The notes: generated from the letters alone by a model not told the origin. 64,000 nucleotides of DNA from Dillenia suffruticosa (GCA_033439265.1 JAVTVX010000019.1:8253501-8317500); one strand, 5' to 3'. Counted from the stretch's first letter, positions 24,614 through 35,950 are shown. Program-made: numbers and translations.

Positions 24614-25100
24614 TCATTGATAGTAGATACACAAGTTTTCAGAGTTCCAAGTTTTGGACATGATTGAGCCATCTAGGTGGTCGAGATGATATGTTACTGG
24701 TCGAACTTCTGAGCATACTTGATAAGACCTTTTCAAATTGGGTGCTAGTTTCCCTCATGGTTGAGATTGACCAGTGGCCTTTGATTTCCTTAACACTAGA
24801 TCACTAGGTTTAAAGGTTCTAACCTTGACCTGCCTGCTATGGTATAATGCCATCTGCTATTGATAAACTGCCATTCAAACAGATAGGTTTCTTACAGTTC
24901 GGGAAGCAAGTCCAATTGTTTGTGTAATGCAAGTTCATTCTGCCCATGTTCGTATTTATCTACTTGGATGAATGGATGCCAATCTCCATTGGTATCATTG
25001 TTTCATAGCCATAAGTCAAAATGAATAGGGTTTCCTCTATTGCCCTTCGGGGCATCATTCAGTAGGCCCAAAAAATACTGTAGAGCTTGCTTACCTAGCA
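24614..25100 (-). pseudogene. Tat-lineage gypsy integrase C-terminal fragment
   Basis: Reading the minus strand from about 25100 gives the integrase core end (a WAY block, then MPRRAIEETLFILTYGYE and MIPMEIG), then YSRQVKVRTFKPSDLVLRKS, GKLAPNLKRSYQV and TWNSENLCIYYQ, ending at TGA (24614-24616). These blocks in this order are diagnostic for the integrase C-terminus of Tat-type (Ogre/Retand group) Ty3/gypsy elements. In-frame stops and frame changes show it is dead. The upstream part of pol is replaced at about 25100 by the oppositely oriented chromovirus fragment, so one inserted into or recombined with the other. Confidence 0.85.
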
Positions 25101-25109
25101 ATTTTTTTC

Positions 25110-26610
25110 TTCATCCAACGTAGCCTCAAATGCAGCAGCCGATGCTCTCTCTCGAATTCCACAAACAGGCTCTTAGCTGCCATTTCTTTTCCTGAGCCTC
25201 TTTGGTGGCAACCAATTCAAGATGAAAATAAGCAACACCCTGAACTCCTAAGACTACATCAGCTGATACTAGAAAGGCAGGCTATAGGATCGTGGGAAAT
25301 CAAGAAGGGAGTGTTGTTCTACAAAGATTGAATTTACCTTCCGAAGGACTCCTCACTTATACCCACTCTAATCCAAGAATTCCATGGCATTAGACACGAG
25401 GGGTTTCTCAAATCCATCCAATGATTAAGGGCAGTTTTCTATTGGAAATCGATGAAGGAGATGATGAAGCAATTCATATGAGAATGTGATATTTGTCAAA
25501 GGAACAAAAATGATCACAGGAAACCTGGTGGACAATTACAGCCCCTATCAATACCAGAGCGTATTTGTCTGATATCTCAATGGATTTTGTGGAAGGACTT
25601 CCGAAATTAGTCGTCGTCGACCGATTAAGTAAGTACGCACATTTCACCCCCTAGCTCACCCTTTTACTACGGTGGGAGTTGCATAGATTTTCTTTGAAAA
25701 CATATTTAAGTTGCATGGGATGTCAGAGTCCATTTTGTGTGATCGAGATGCGGTGTTCACTAGCCAATTCTGGAAGGAATTGTTTCACTTGCAAGGTACG
25801 AACTCCAGCTTCAGTTCTTCCCATCACCCCCAAATTGATGGACAAACTGAGGTAGTAAATAAAACGATGGAAGTATACTTAAGATGCTTAACAAGTGAAC
25901 AACCCAAAAATTGGGTGCATTGGTTGCCATGGGTTGAGTATTGCTACAATACAAGCACACATTTTGCAACCAAGGTATCTCCATTTGAAATAGTATATGG
26001 GGGACCTCCACCAAATCTTTTGTTATATATTCGTGGCACTGCTCGTGTGCAAGTGGTTGAGGATGCATTGGTGGCCCGAGATGAAATGTTGTCAGCTCTA
26101 AAGACAAACTTACAAGGGGCAGCTGAAAAGATGAAGAATTACTATGACAAAAGAAATGAAGACCTTGAGTTTAAGGTGGGTGACAAGGTCTACTTAAGGC
26201 TACAACCGTACAAACAAAGTTCTGTGGCTAAAAGAAGTTCCCAGAAGCTAGCTCCTTATTTTTTTGAACCATTTCCAGTTTTAGAGCGCATCGGTAAACT
26301 TGCATATAAACTTCAACTTTCAACTGACAGCAAGATTCACCCAGTGTTCCATGTGATTTTGCTCAAGAAGCATTTGGGGGCTGATGTACAAGTTGAAACT
26401 GACTTACCAGATTGGGGATCCCTACTGTCGGAAGAACCTCATAAGGTTCTGGGCCGGAGAATCATAGGTAATTTTGCTGAGATCCTAGTGCAGTGGAAAG
26501 ATAAGCCAAAAGAGAATGCCACTTGGGAAATTGAAGAGGAGTTGGTGGAAAAATATCCGACCTTTCCCATCCTTGAGGACAAGGAAGTTTTTGGGAGGGA
26601 GGAAATATGA
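25110..26610 (+). pseudogene. chromovirus RNase H end, integrase and chromodomain
   Basis: Starts with the RNase H tail AAADALSRIP (about 25130). Next is the integrase zinc finger (FHGIRHEG, then CDICQRN near 25490) with several stops, then QWISMDFVEGLPK, the first catalytic Asp. From 25711 a clean frame of 299 codons follows: second Asp at residue 11 (CDRDAVF), Glu at 47 (DGQTEVVN) with the D-x35-E spacing, KVGDKVYLRLQPY, and HPVFHVILLKKHLG. It closes with a chromodomain at about residues 243-290 (aromatic and acidic positions in ILVQWKDKP and ATWE). It ends at TGA 26608-26610. The chromodomain marks a chromovirus, closest in style to Reina/CRM-like elements. No RT or gag remains. Confidence 0.92.
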
Positions 26611-26945
26611 TATGAGTCTATTAGATGATATGGGTCTGTTAGTGTTACCAACGGTTTAAGAACCTATAAGTGTAGAAGAATATCCTTTAGGGTGTTTTCT
26701 GTATTTTCATTCATTTTACAAAATTAAACTCCAATTAAGCTTGTAAGTGGGAATTGGTTACAACCAATTCGGCTACGGAGAAAATAAAGAAGGTTTCCCA
26801 AAACCATTGGGTCTTGTATTTAATCTTACCTCTTTTCTCAATGGAGCATAGATATTTTTTTTCTTCCCAAAATCTTGCTGTGTCCTCATTCTCCTACTGC
26901 ATTCACTCTATTTCATCCTTTGATCACCATAATTTGACCCAATAG
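26608..26945 (+). repeat. possible 3' LTR remnant of the chromovirus
   Basis: A purine-rich run (TTGGGAGGGAGGAAA, 26591-26605) directly precedes TGATATGAG at the pol stop codon, the layout of a polypurine tract and LTR start. I found no matching second LTR or a CA end, so the right boundary is a guess. Confidence 0.35.
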
Positions 26946-28213
26946 AACTTAAGGTCGAGACCGTTCTCGAGTGGATTCTACTATTGAGATTTTTTTAATA
27001 TTATAAAAATCAATACAAAAACTAAAATGAATTATAATAATTATACATAAATTTTATAAAAATCCAGGAATTATATGGATTGCGAGTTAGTCTGTTATTG
27101 ATTCGTGAATTTATATAGATCGGGAGTTGATTCGTCCAATTGAGTGATCGGTCTAAAGTTAATAACCATGCACATAGCCGGGGAGGTCATACAAAATTAG
27201 AATATTCCATTAAATAAGGAAATATCCCACCCCGAGAGAGAAGTGTCAAAACCGAGGGAAGGCTGACGCAGGGTGAGTGATGAGGGGATTGGCAGGAAGG
27301 AGCTTTTAGGGCTGATTGGCCCCAGCTGGCACCCCAACCTCCTACTCTGCACATGGCCAGCTTTCCCCTTGGGTCTCCCTCTTTTCCCTTCCCCCCTTTA
27401 TTCTTCACACGTACAAACAATTTTATTTAAATACAATCAAATTTCAATTGTTTAATTCGTTTATCAAAATTACCCCTTCACTATAATATACTTCTAATGC
27501 ATTTATTCAATAAAGAAAAATTGTTTGGTAGGGTAAAGGGAGGGGTGCGGCCGTAATATATATAATTTAAAAATATATATAATATTTATTTACTTTTCTT
27601 AAAATTATGACTCTAGTTCCATCAAATTATAAATTTAGTTACATGTATTTTGTCCAAATAAAAGTTTGTGTAATACTTTCCCATTTTGTGCAAACACATC
27701 ATTAACCCAAAGTAAAATAAATTTTAGATCAATGTCTTGTCTTGTTGATCTAATGTTAAGGTTACTAGATTTCTTTTATTTAAATTTTAGTTTTGAGTTT
27801 TGAAAAAAATATATCAAAAGATATCATTCTTTAATAAATTCAACAGTTAAATCGAATTGAAATAATTAAAATCAATAAAATTGATTAACAAATATGGATA
27901 GATTAAGAAAAAAAAATTAAGAATCACAAAAATAACCAATTTCAATTTTTTATTCAATAAAAAACTTGCAAATTTAGAGAATTAAATAACATCGATAATT
28001 ATCATTTACAATTATTGAATAAATTAAAGCTATTCGTAAGAATCGAAACTGCACTCTTAAAACCGTTATCGAATACGTTTTTGTGAAAATACTTGTCCAG
28101 TCATAATCAAATCATAGTTTCAAATTTTGTCTTTTTGCATTGCAGCGAATCGTGCCCACTAATCAATGCAGCTAATCAATATTGCAGTTAGTGATAATCC
28201 CCTTTACCGTCGG
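26946..28213. other. intergenic DNA
   Basis: No gene supported. The segment 27200-27420 is less AT-rich than its surroundings, with a pyrimidine-rich part, but has no convincing frame or splice sites. The rest is AT-rich with homopolymer runs up to the hAT left end. Confidence 0.5.
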
Positions 28214-28226
28214 TAGTGAAGTAACC

Positions 28227-28415
28227 GGGCCGGGCCGGGCCCGGGCCGGTTCAAGGACGGTTCAAGGAACCGCGGGCCGGGCCGGCAGCGGTTCCTAGGC
28301 CAGACCGGGCCGTGCCGGGCCGGTTCCCATTTTTTTCCTTCTGGAACCGGCCCGGCCCGCTGAACCGGAACCGGCGGTTCCTGGCCGGGCCGGTTCAGGG
28401 CCGGGCCCGGTTCGG
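28227..28415. repeat. GC-rich subterminal array, left
   Basis: Densely packed and overlapping CCGGGCCGG, GGCCCGG and CGGTTC words in both orientations, in sharp contrast to AT-rich DNA on both sides. It is self-complementary and pairs with the array at 31632-31925. Subterminal motif clusters are where hAT transposases bind in well-studied members such as Ac. Confidence 0.85.
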
Positions 28416-28755
28416 TTTTTTTTTTTTTTTTTTTTTCTCTTTCAATTGCGTTTTTCTAAATTTTTTTTCTAACTATATTTTTTAATTTCATTTTAATTTT
28501 ATAACTCCAATTTTTTTAACTTTGTTTTTTTTTTTAATTAACTTTTGATAATTCACTTGTAATAAAAAATTAGAGATACAAGATTTTTAGAGTGATTCCA
28601 CCGAATTCGGTGTACGTCCACTACCAAGCTCATCACTTGGATTTTTAAATCCACTATTTTTTTACATTATTTTGATAATTACATCACTTTGATTTTTTTT
28701 CTATTTAAAATGACTTGTAAACAAAAGGAAAATATTAATATTATTATTATTATTA

Positions 28756-30734
28756 TTATTCTTCTTCTTCTTCAACTTCTTGTTCATCATCTTCCGAGAC
28801 TTTGATAATTCCTATTAAAGCTTCTAAAGTGTCGTCCGCTAAATTTGTACGTTTTTCAGTTAACACTCGACCACCTACACTAAAAACACTTTCGGATGGT
28901 ACTGTAGATACCGGAGGGGTTAGTATATCTTTAGCCACTTGGGCCAAAATTGGATAATATGATGCATTATTTTTCCACCAACCTAATATATCATATAAAT
29001 CTATATCATCAAAACCTTCTAATCTAGGTGTTTGTTTATATAAAAGTAATTTATTAAATGATGATGAAGAAATTCTTTGTTTTTTTCCTAACATGTGTAA
29101 GGGATTAAATGAAAATGAAGATGATTGAATACTATTACTACTACTACTAGCTATATTATTAGTATTTAAATTATTAATTTCCTTTTCATATAATTCAAAT
29201 ATTGATTGTAAAGTATGAGATGTTTGTTGTTTTAAAAAATGTGGGTTAATAGACATTTCAGATGGAAAAGCTTGTGCAAAACAATCTATTAACATTTCAG
29301 CACCTTCAACCTTAACACGTGGATCTAATACACTTGCAACTAAATATAAAATTGGAATTTCTTCATAATATTTTAAAAATTTTGTTTTCATTGAAAGAAC
29401 AATTTCACCAAATCTTTCTTCATTTTCAAATTGATTAAATACATAAATAATTTTACAAAGATTTGGTAGCATTAAATGAGTAGTTGGATAATAATATCCA
29501 GAAAATAATTTTGTACATAAATAAAAAATTTCCAATAATTTTGTAAGTGTAGACGCAAATTCAAAAGCGGTATTATCAATAAAACCATATTCGTAATTTG
29601 AATTTACAAATTCAATTAAAATATTTTGAAAAGGAAGAACACCTTGTAACATGTCATATGTTGAATTCCACCTAGTGTCACATTCCATTTTAAATTTTTT
29701 ATATTTTTTGTTATGTAAAATACATAATTGTCTCATTTCTTGAGTTTTTACAACAGAATTTCTTATTTGATGAATTAAATCGCGAATAGGTTGTAAAAAT
29801 AGTTCTCCCATAGCTAAACCATCCTTAACACATAAATTAATTATATGACATGCACATCTAACATGAAAAAAAGCTCCATTTAAAATTGTTTTTAAAGAAT
29901 TTTTTAAACTATTAACCGCAGTAGTATTAGTCGAAGCATTATCAAAAGAAATAGAAAAAATTCTATCACTTATTCCATAATCATAAATAACATTTGAAAT
30001 TATTCTAGCTATATGTGTACCAGAATGTGGAAATTCCCAACGTTGAAAAGCTAAAATTCTTTTTTGTAAAGACCATGAATTATTTATCCAATGACATGTT
30101 ACTACAATATAATATTCTTTTTTATGCTCACTTTTCCAACTATCCGAAGTTAATGAAAATTTACATTGACTAGTCATAAATTCTGTAAGTATACCATTTT
30201 TTAATTCCTGATATCTATCTAATGATCTCCTCTTACCGGATTTTTTACTACTTTTTTTATAAGCGGGTTGTAAATATTTTTGGACATATTCTTCAAATAC
30301 AGGACATGCAACTATATTAAGTGGTAATTCTTTTCTTGCTAGCTATTCTATTTGTCCAATTTTTTCTTTATCCGAATTATATTTAAATGTACCAATTATA
30401 TTACCTCCCCCCGTAGAAATTTGTGTTTGTTTTGTTTGTGATAATTTATCTGGATAATTATTAATTAAGTGTCTCTTAAGTGTGCCTACCCCCCAACCTT
30501 TTAAAAATTTATATTTTTTATGACAAATTTTACAAATTGCTTTTTGTTCATCATTTTTTCTTTCAAAAAATGTTCATATATTAAAATCATTTTTTTTAGT
30601 TTGTGTTGTGTTGATTTAGTGTTACTAGGTTCGGTTTCTTCCAAAAAAGTTTCAATATCTATATGATCGGGAATTTCAAAAAATGGAGGAAGAGGAGATT
30701 GTTGAGAAGATTGTGAAGAGTGTGTTCCGGCCAT
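28756..30734 (-). pseudogene. hAT transposase (zf-BED, hATC), broken
   Basis: Start chosen at the ATG of MAGTHSSQSSQQ (30732-30734), because upstream codons are AT-rich leader. A BED-type zinc finger follows (CKICH near 30530, then GTLKRHL) but needs a frame change near 30560 at an A/T run. A second break is TAG at about 30343 (between QIE and LARKELPLNIV). From 30177 a 473-codon frame is intact: RNase H-like catalytic fold and insertion domain, then the hATC dimerisation region near residues 385-460 (LGWWKNN, TPPVSTVPSESVFSVGGRVL, EKRTNL). It ends in an acidic Glu run. The family excises and reinserts its own element; related plant proteins have also been domesticated (DAYSLEEPER, RICESLEEPER), but two lesions here argue for a dead transposase. 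Confidence 0.92.
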
Positions 30735-30959
30735 TTTAAAAAAAATTAAGATTAAAATTTTTAAAAAAATATATACGATAAAATTTTTTAAAGGAAATTT
30801 AAAATTAAATTTTTTAAAAAGATAATACAAATGTAATGCAAATGCAAAAAAATAAATATGCAAAAAATTTAAATATACCGATTTGACGAATACCGCAGTT
30901 ATTTTTCGCAAAATCTTGAATGAGCTCCCAACCTTGAAATCTTCTCAAATCTTGATTAA

Positions 30960-31400
30960 TGTAGATAATGGGGTATAAGGTGATGAAATGGTGTAAATTT
31001 TGATGGAAATGGTGTAGAATTTAATGGAAATGGTAAAAAAAAAATGGTGTAAGTAATGTGGTATAAGAGAATAGAAATGGTGTAGAAATTGGTGGAAATG
31101 TAAATAATTGTGGAAATGTAAATAATGGAGAAAATGAAAATGGTGTATAAGGTGATGAAATGGTGTAAATTTTGATGGAAATGGTGTAGAATTTAATGGA
31201 AATAGTAAAAAAAATGGTGTAGGTAATGTGATATAAGAGAATAGAAATTGTGTAAAAATTGGTGGAAATGTAAATAATTGTGGAAATGTAGATAATTGAG
31301 AAAAATGAAAATGGTGTATAAGGTAATGAAATGGTGTAAAAATTGATGGAAATGGTGTAGATAATAGTGTAGAAAATGATGGAAATGATATAAAAAATGG
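30960..31400. repeat. 172-bp tandem repeat in hAT leader, about 2.5 copies
   Basis: GTATAAGGTGATGAAATGG recurs at 30973, 31145 and (with one change) 31316, with the intervening sequence well conserved. It consists of GATGGAAATGGTGTA-type words. The Phe/His/Ser-rich minus-strand frames here are by-products of the repeat. Confidence 0.88.
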
Positions 31401-31631
31401 TAATACAAATGAAATAATAATGAGAGAATGTAGTAATATTGAGAGAATGTAGATGTGAGAAAGAAAGAGAGATTTTGTTGTGGAGATTTTGGAAATGGGG
31501 TATAAGGTATTTATAGGAAAATTTTTTGACCCTATGGACCAAAATAACCTCAAAAGTAGCCGTTTTATAGCTGTTGGGAGGGGTAAAATTGGAAAAAAAT
31601 TTCAAAATTCAAAAAAAATGGGGAAATTTGA

Positions 31632-31925
31632 ACCGGAACCGGCCGGGCCGGGCCGATTCCGGGCCTGAACCGGCGGTTCCAGCCGGTTCAGGTCCGGTTC
31701 CAGGCCCGGGCCGGGTCTGTGCCGGTTCCGGTCCGAGCCGGTTTTCCAAACCGGGCCGGTTCCAGGCCAGTTCCCGGTTCAATTTTTCTTTGAACCGGCC
31801 CGGCCCGCTACAGGAAACGGTTCCGGGCCGGGCCGGTTTACTGTAGCCTTGGGCTGATTCCGGTTTCGGGCTTGACCCGGGCCAGCCGGGCCGGTTTTCG
31901 GGCCCAAACCGGCCCGGTTTCCAGT
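31632..31925. repeat. GC-rich subterminal array, right
   Basis: Inverted counterpart of the left array: many GGGCCGGTT, CCGGGCCGG and AACCGGCCCGG words. The open frames on both strands (Gly/Pro/Arg-rich) are consequences of this composition. Confidence 0.85.
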
Positions 31926-31928
31926 CTA

Positions 31929-32379
31929 TGGGACATGATGTGTTAGATTCTTCCTCCATTGAATCTTCAGATATAAGAAAATATTTATTGACATTAAAGT
32001 AAAGCCAATTAAAACAAGAGATCCAAATCTACTCACCCAACTTTAAACGATGTTTCTTGTTATTTATTCTTGGATGCTTTTTATGTCCAACTACGAATGT
32101 CTTCCCAACTTCCAGACATCTTACTGCAACTATTTATTTGGAGCATGTTTAAGCCATAAAAATTGGAGTTAAAGTTTTCGGCCCTAAGGGTGCCCAAAAC
32201 TTAAAAATCTAGATCTATCCGCGTAGAGGGATTACTGATATAAATAAATGGCATATTTGTGTTCCATGTGCATTGATCTACGTTTTGACATGCATTTTGC
32301 ATTGATTGATTGCCGGAAACTGGGATTTCCGACGAGGCCGCGGAGGGCCAAAACTTGAATATTTGATTCGCCGTGTTTA
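31929..32379. other. intergenic DNA with a repeat shared with 51.76 kb
   Basis: No gene. The segment 31950-32080 (TTAGATTCTTCCTCCATT, then ATCCAAATCTACTCACCCAA) is clearly related to 51760-51870, so both are copies of an unnamed dispersed repeat. Confidence 0.6.
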
Positions 32380-32499
32380 GGGCTTGAATCTTACAAAAAA
32401 CAAGTTCGAAATATTTTTGAGAAGTCCAAATATATTTTATGGCAGAAATCGTCGTGAAAAATTAGCCGAAAATGGGTTTTCCGAGAATCGGGTCGACAA

Positions 32500-33010
32500 A
32501 CCCGTTGCAGGACCCGTCGGGCGAAGAAGAACCGGCACAGACCCGCTGGCGCGTGACACACACGCGCCAGGAGGCGCATCCAGCAGGCGCGTGTGGTGCA
32601 CGCGCCACACAGGCGCATGAGGCGGATGGGGTGACGGTCGGGTCGGACCTTGACCCGGACCGACCCGCAACCCGATCCGACCGGGTCGGATCCGGACGTT
32701 GACCGAGTCGGTCGGGTCAACCCTGACCCGTTGACAGACCCGGTCTGACCCGGCTCAAGGCGGCTCAGCGCGTGAAGGAGCGTGAGCCGCGCGCCATAAC
32801 TGGGCGCGCGTGAGCCGCGCGCCACGACTGGGCGCGCGTGAGCCGCGCGCCACGACTGGGCGCGCGTGAGCCGAGCCGCTCGTGGCGCGTGGCAGTGCGT
32901 GAGCAGCCCGCCGCGCGTCTGGCGCGTGCAGCAGGCTGCCGCCGGCCCGTGGAGAGCACCGCAGGCGAGCGGTGGCACGTGGGGAACCCCGGCAGCGCGT
33001 CAGGTCGTCC
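32500..33010 (+). repeat. GC-rich 5' leader of copia copy A with 28-bp repeats
   Basis: Two kinds of repetition. At 32640-32755 the words GACCCG and GGGTCGG repeat. At 32775-32880 a 28-bp unit containing TGAGCCGCGCGCCACGACTG occurs almost four times (starts of TGAGCC at 32783, 32811, 32839 and 32867). A diverged inverted version is at 44885-45225 in copy B, so the GC-rich leader belongs to the family. No protein is supported despite open frames on both strands. Confidence 0.75.
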
Positions 33011-33264
33011 AAAATTGATTTTTTCAATTTTTGGGGGGTCCTATGTGTACATTTGTGACTATTTGTGGGATTTTGTGTACCGAATTAAAATCCGGATGAT
33101 GAGATGAGGTCCCGGGTTATGGTGTATGGTGTCCGTTGACTCATATGCTCACTTTGGGGTCAATACTCGATTCATTTTGGATTGTTAATTCGTAGGGTGT
33201 ACGAAATTATAAAAATAAGCATTATTAGTCACTAACGTCTCTTTCTTTTTGTGTGACAGAGACA

Positions 33265-34094
33265 ATGGCTGCGACAAAAAGTATCGTACTTGATCTCGTT
33301 AAGGGAGACAAGTTGAACGGTGACAATTATGAGATTTGGCACCGTAAAGTTCAATTTGTCTTTGAGGAGCAGGACCTAGGGAGGTTCTGTTACACGAGAT
33401 GACAGACCCCGGGGTGGGTGATACGCCTCAGGCGAAACTGGATGAGGAGGCGTATCGTGCATGGAAGAAGAAGGATGGCCAAGCTAGGGTCATCCTCTTT
33501 AGCAGCATGCACGATGATCTGATTCCAGTGTACGAGCAGTATCCTACTGCGATGTCGGTTTGGAGTGCTCTGAGAGAGCACCTTGGCTCCCGGTCAGCTC
33601 CTAAGCTGAGGATGCTGACTTATAGGTTTATCACCTATAAGAAGAGACCCGATCATACCATGAAGCAGCATTTGATGCATATATCAAGTATGATCGCTTC
33701 TCTAAAGATCATGGGGGAGCCAATGTCTGATGAGCTTCAGGTACTGGGAGTAATCCAGTTCTTGCCTGACTCCTGGGATGTTGTAAAGACCTACCTCACG
33801 CACACTGAGAGTATTCGTACTTTCATGGACGTGCGTAGGCATTATGAGCTCGAGGAGGAGCGCCAGGAGGTGGCTAGGTCGGTTTCTGGTCATGCCTATG
33901 TGGTGGAGTCGAGTAAGGGCTCCAAGGGCGTTAAGCGTAAATGGCGCAAATATGACAAGAAACCTAGCCAGGCTAAGAGGAGGCCATCAGCGAAAACCGT
34001 TGACAGAGGGCAGAAACGTAAGAAGAAGGAGCTCGACAAGAGCAAAGTCTGATGCTACGTTTGTGGCAAATCTGGGCATTTCGCTCGCGAGTGT
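33265..34094 (+). pseudogene. copia gag with zinc knuckle
   Basis: Begins at ATG 33265 (MAATKSIVLDLVKGDKLNG), typical of plant copia Gag with the NYEIWHRKV block. A one-base loss in a G run near 33380 shifts the frame; the rest reads from 33399 as a capsid-like helical region (AWKKKDGQ, then LREHLGSRSAPKLRML). A Lys/Arg-rich tail ends at TGA 34050-34052. The nucleocapsid knuckle CYVCGKSGHFAREC follows in frame directly after that stop (34053-34094), so the stop is a mutation. The intact protein would build the virus-like particle. Confidence 0.88.
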
Positions 34095-34628
34095 GGCGAG
34101 CGAAAGGTATGTCCTTCTTCTTTACATGATATGAGTTATGTTTCATCCACTGTGATGCTTACTAACTCTTCTCCTTTGTGGATTGTAGACTCAGGAGCCA
34201 CCGACCATGTAGCTCGAGATAGGAGCGCATATGTGGAGTTCCGCTGATTGAGTCCCCAAGCGAGGAGGTTGTACGTGGGGAACGGAGCATTTGTGGTTGT
34301 GAAGGGGATTGGTACATGCAAGCTGATGCTGCCAAGTAACCAAGTCCTATATCTGCATCATGTGTTGTATGCTCCCGAGATTCGGCAGAATCTCATTTCT
34401 ATCCTTTGTTTAGATCGTTTAGGATACTCTGTCATTTTCAGAAATTTGAGTGTTTCTGTCATTTACGATAACTCTGTTTTATGTACTGGTTTAGTCCATG
34501 ATGGACTTTATGCGTTGGATTTGGTTTCCTTTAATAAAATTTCTAATTTGTCTTCTATTGCGTATACATCTGATAGCGTAGTTGATGATGTTTTTATTTG
34601 GCATAGTAGACTTGGCCACATAGGGTAA
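34095..34628 (+). pseudogene. copia protease and pre-integrase domain
   Basis: The protease active site is in WIVDSGATDHV (Asp codon at 34188-34190). TGA at 34245-34247 interrupts it, then the frame 34248-34628 continues (LYVGNGAFV, HHVLYAPEIRQNLIS) into the GAG-pre-integrase segment with the first integrase zinc ligands in IWHSRLGHIG. TAA at 34626-34628 interrupts that motif, where relatives have a sense codon. Confidence 0.85.
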
Positions 34629-34634
34629 GAGAGA

Positions 34635-35210
34635 ATGAACCGGTTAGCTACGAGTGGCTTGTTGGGCCCGCTAACCCGGATCGAGTTGCCCTTATGTGAG
34701 TTTTGCGTAGCAGGCAAAGCGACGAGGAAACCATTTGGAAAAGCAATGAGGGCTGGGACCCCATTGCAATTGATCCACTCCGATATTTGTGGACCTATGA
34801 ATGTGAGAGCCCGAAACGGAGCCACGTATTTCATTACGTTCATAGATGATTACACGCGTTTCGGTTACGTCTACCTTATCTCGCACAAGTCTGAGGCATT
34901 AAATTGCTTCAGGAGGTATATCAGCGAGGTAGAAAACCAGTTAGACTTGAGAATTAAAACTCTCAGAACCGATAGAGGACGCGAGTATTTGTCTGAGGAG
35001 TTTAAAGAGCTCTGTTTCGAGAAGGGTATTACGAGACAGTTGACTATTCCTGCTACTCCCCAGCAGAACGGGGTAGCTGAGAGAAGGAATAGGACTCTAT
35101 TGGAGATGGTGAGATCGATGATGGCGCAGGCCAATTTTGCTATCTCCCATTGGGGAGATGCATTGTTGACTGCCGCCTACGTTCTTAACCGTTTCCAACC
35201 AAGTCCGTAG
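34635..35210 (+). pseudogene. copia integrase core
   Basis: 191 codons. The zinc-finger cysteines are in CEFC (residues 21 and 24). The catalytic triad is complete: Asp 50 (HSDICGPM), Asp 113 (RTDRGREY) and Glu 149 (GVAERRNRT), with exact D-x35-E spacing between the last two. It runs to TAG at 35208-35210, caused by a one-base shift near 35195; the next domain resumes in another frame. Confidence 0.92.
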
Positions 35211-35215
35211 TCAGT

Positions 35216-35950
35216 ATCCCATACGAGCTTTGGATAGGGAGGCAGTCTGACCTTAGCCATTTGAGACCATGGGGTTGTGCCGCATACGTTCACGATTCCT
35301 CGCACCCACACGGCAAGTTAGGCCCACGAGGAAAGAGATGTATCTTTGTGAGATACTCTGAATATTCTAAGGGACATGTGTTCCTGGGTGAACGTACGGA
35401 TGGCACGGTCTCCGAGATCGAATCTCGTAATGCTACGTTCCTGGAAAATGATTTCCCTAAGAGAGACGAAATCGACCAGGATTTCACCTTTTATGAGATG
35501 GGTGAGCCTGACGGCTCAACTGAGCCCAGAGGAGGGACCCAAGAGCCTGAAAAGGATCTTGTTCCTAGTGGGAGTGACCCATCTTGAGGTGAGGAGGCTC
35601 CTCCTCCTCGTAGGAGTAGTCGGGGACATGTACCCCGACGTCATTTTCCGATAGAGGATGAGATCCTCATCGTGACTCCCGAGGATGATGAAGAACCTCA
35701 AACCTTTGAGAAGGCTCTCGAGAGTCCTATGAAGGACCAATGGCTAGAGGCCATGAAAGAGGAGATGGAATCAATGAGGGTCAACGGGGTCTGGGACTTA
35801 GTTGACCTACCTGAGGATAGAAGGGCCATAGGGAACAAGTGGGTTCTCAAAATCAAAAGAAAGGCCGACGGATCGGTGGAAAGATACAAAGCCCGTCTAG
35901 TAGCCAAGGGTTACACACAGACAAAGGGCATTGATTACGAGGACTTTCTC
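35216..35950 (+). pseudogene. copia integrase C-terminus and RT start
   Basis: Resumes as IPYELWIGRQSDLSHLRPWGCAA (integrase C-terminal block), then a linker with an in-frame TGA at 35585-35587. The N-terminal RT signature follows (DQWLEAMKEEMESM, GNKWVLKIKRKADGS, YKARLVAKGYTQ). The frame is lost near 35945 just inside the DYEDTF-type motif and continues as the next frame. Confidence 0.88.

Larger units (their letters stand above)
28214..31928 (-). mobile_element. hAT (Ac-like) DNA transposon, disabled
   Basis: A hAT transposase reads on the minus strand between two GC-rich subterminal arrays at 28227-28415 and 31632-31925. Putative inverted ends are TAGTGAAGTAACCGGGCCGG at 28214 and, on the complementary strand at 31928, TAGACTGGAAACCGGGCCGG. 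They agree at the first three and last eleven positions but poorly between. I could not find the expected 8-bp target duplication, so the exact ends are tentative. The 5' leader between the right array and the transposase start holds a 172-bp tandem repeat. Confidence 0.8.

Noticed and set aside
30945..31605. 200-codon Phe/His/Ser-rich minus-strand frames
   Set aside because: They are the translation of a 172-bp tandem repeat in the hAT leader and have no domain.
31609..31959. Gly/Pro/Arg-rich frame in the hAT right end
   Set aside because: Composition artefact of the CCGGGCCGG array, which lies outside the transposase.
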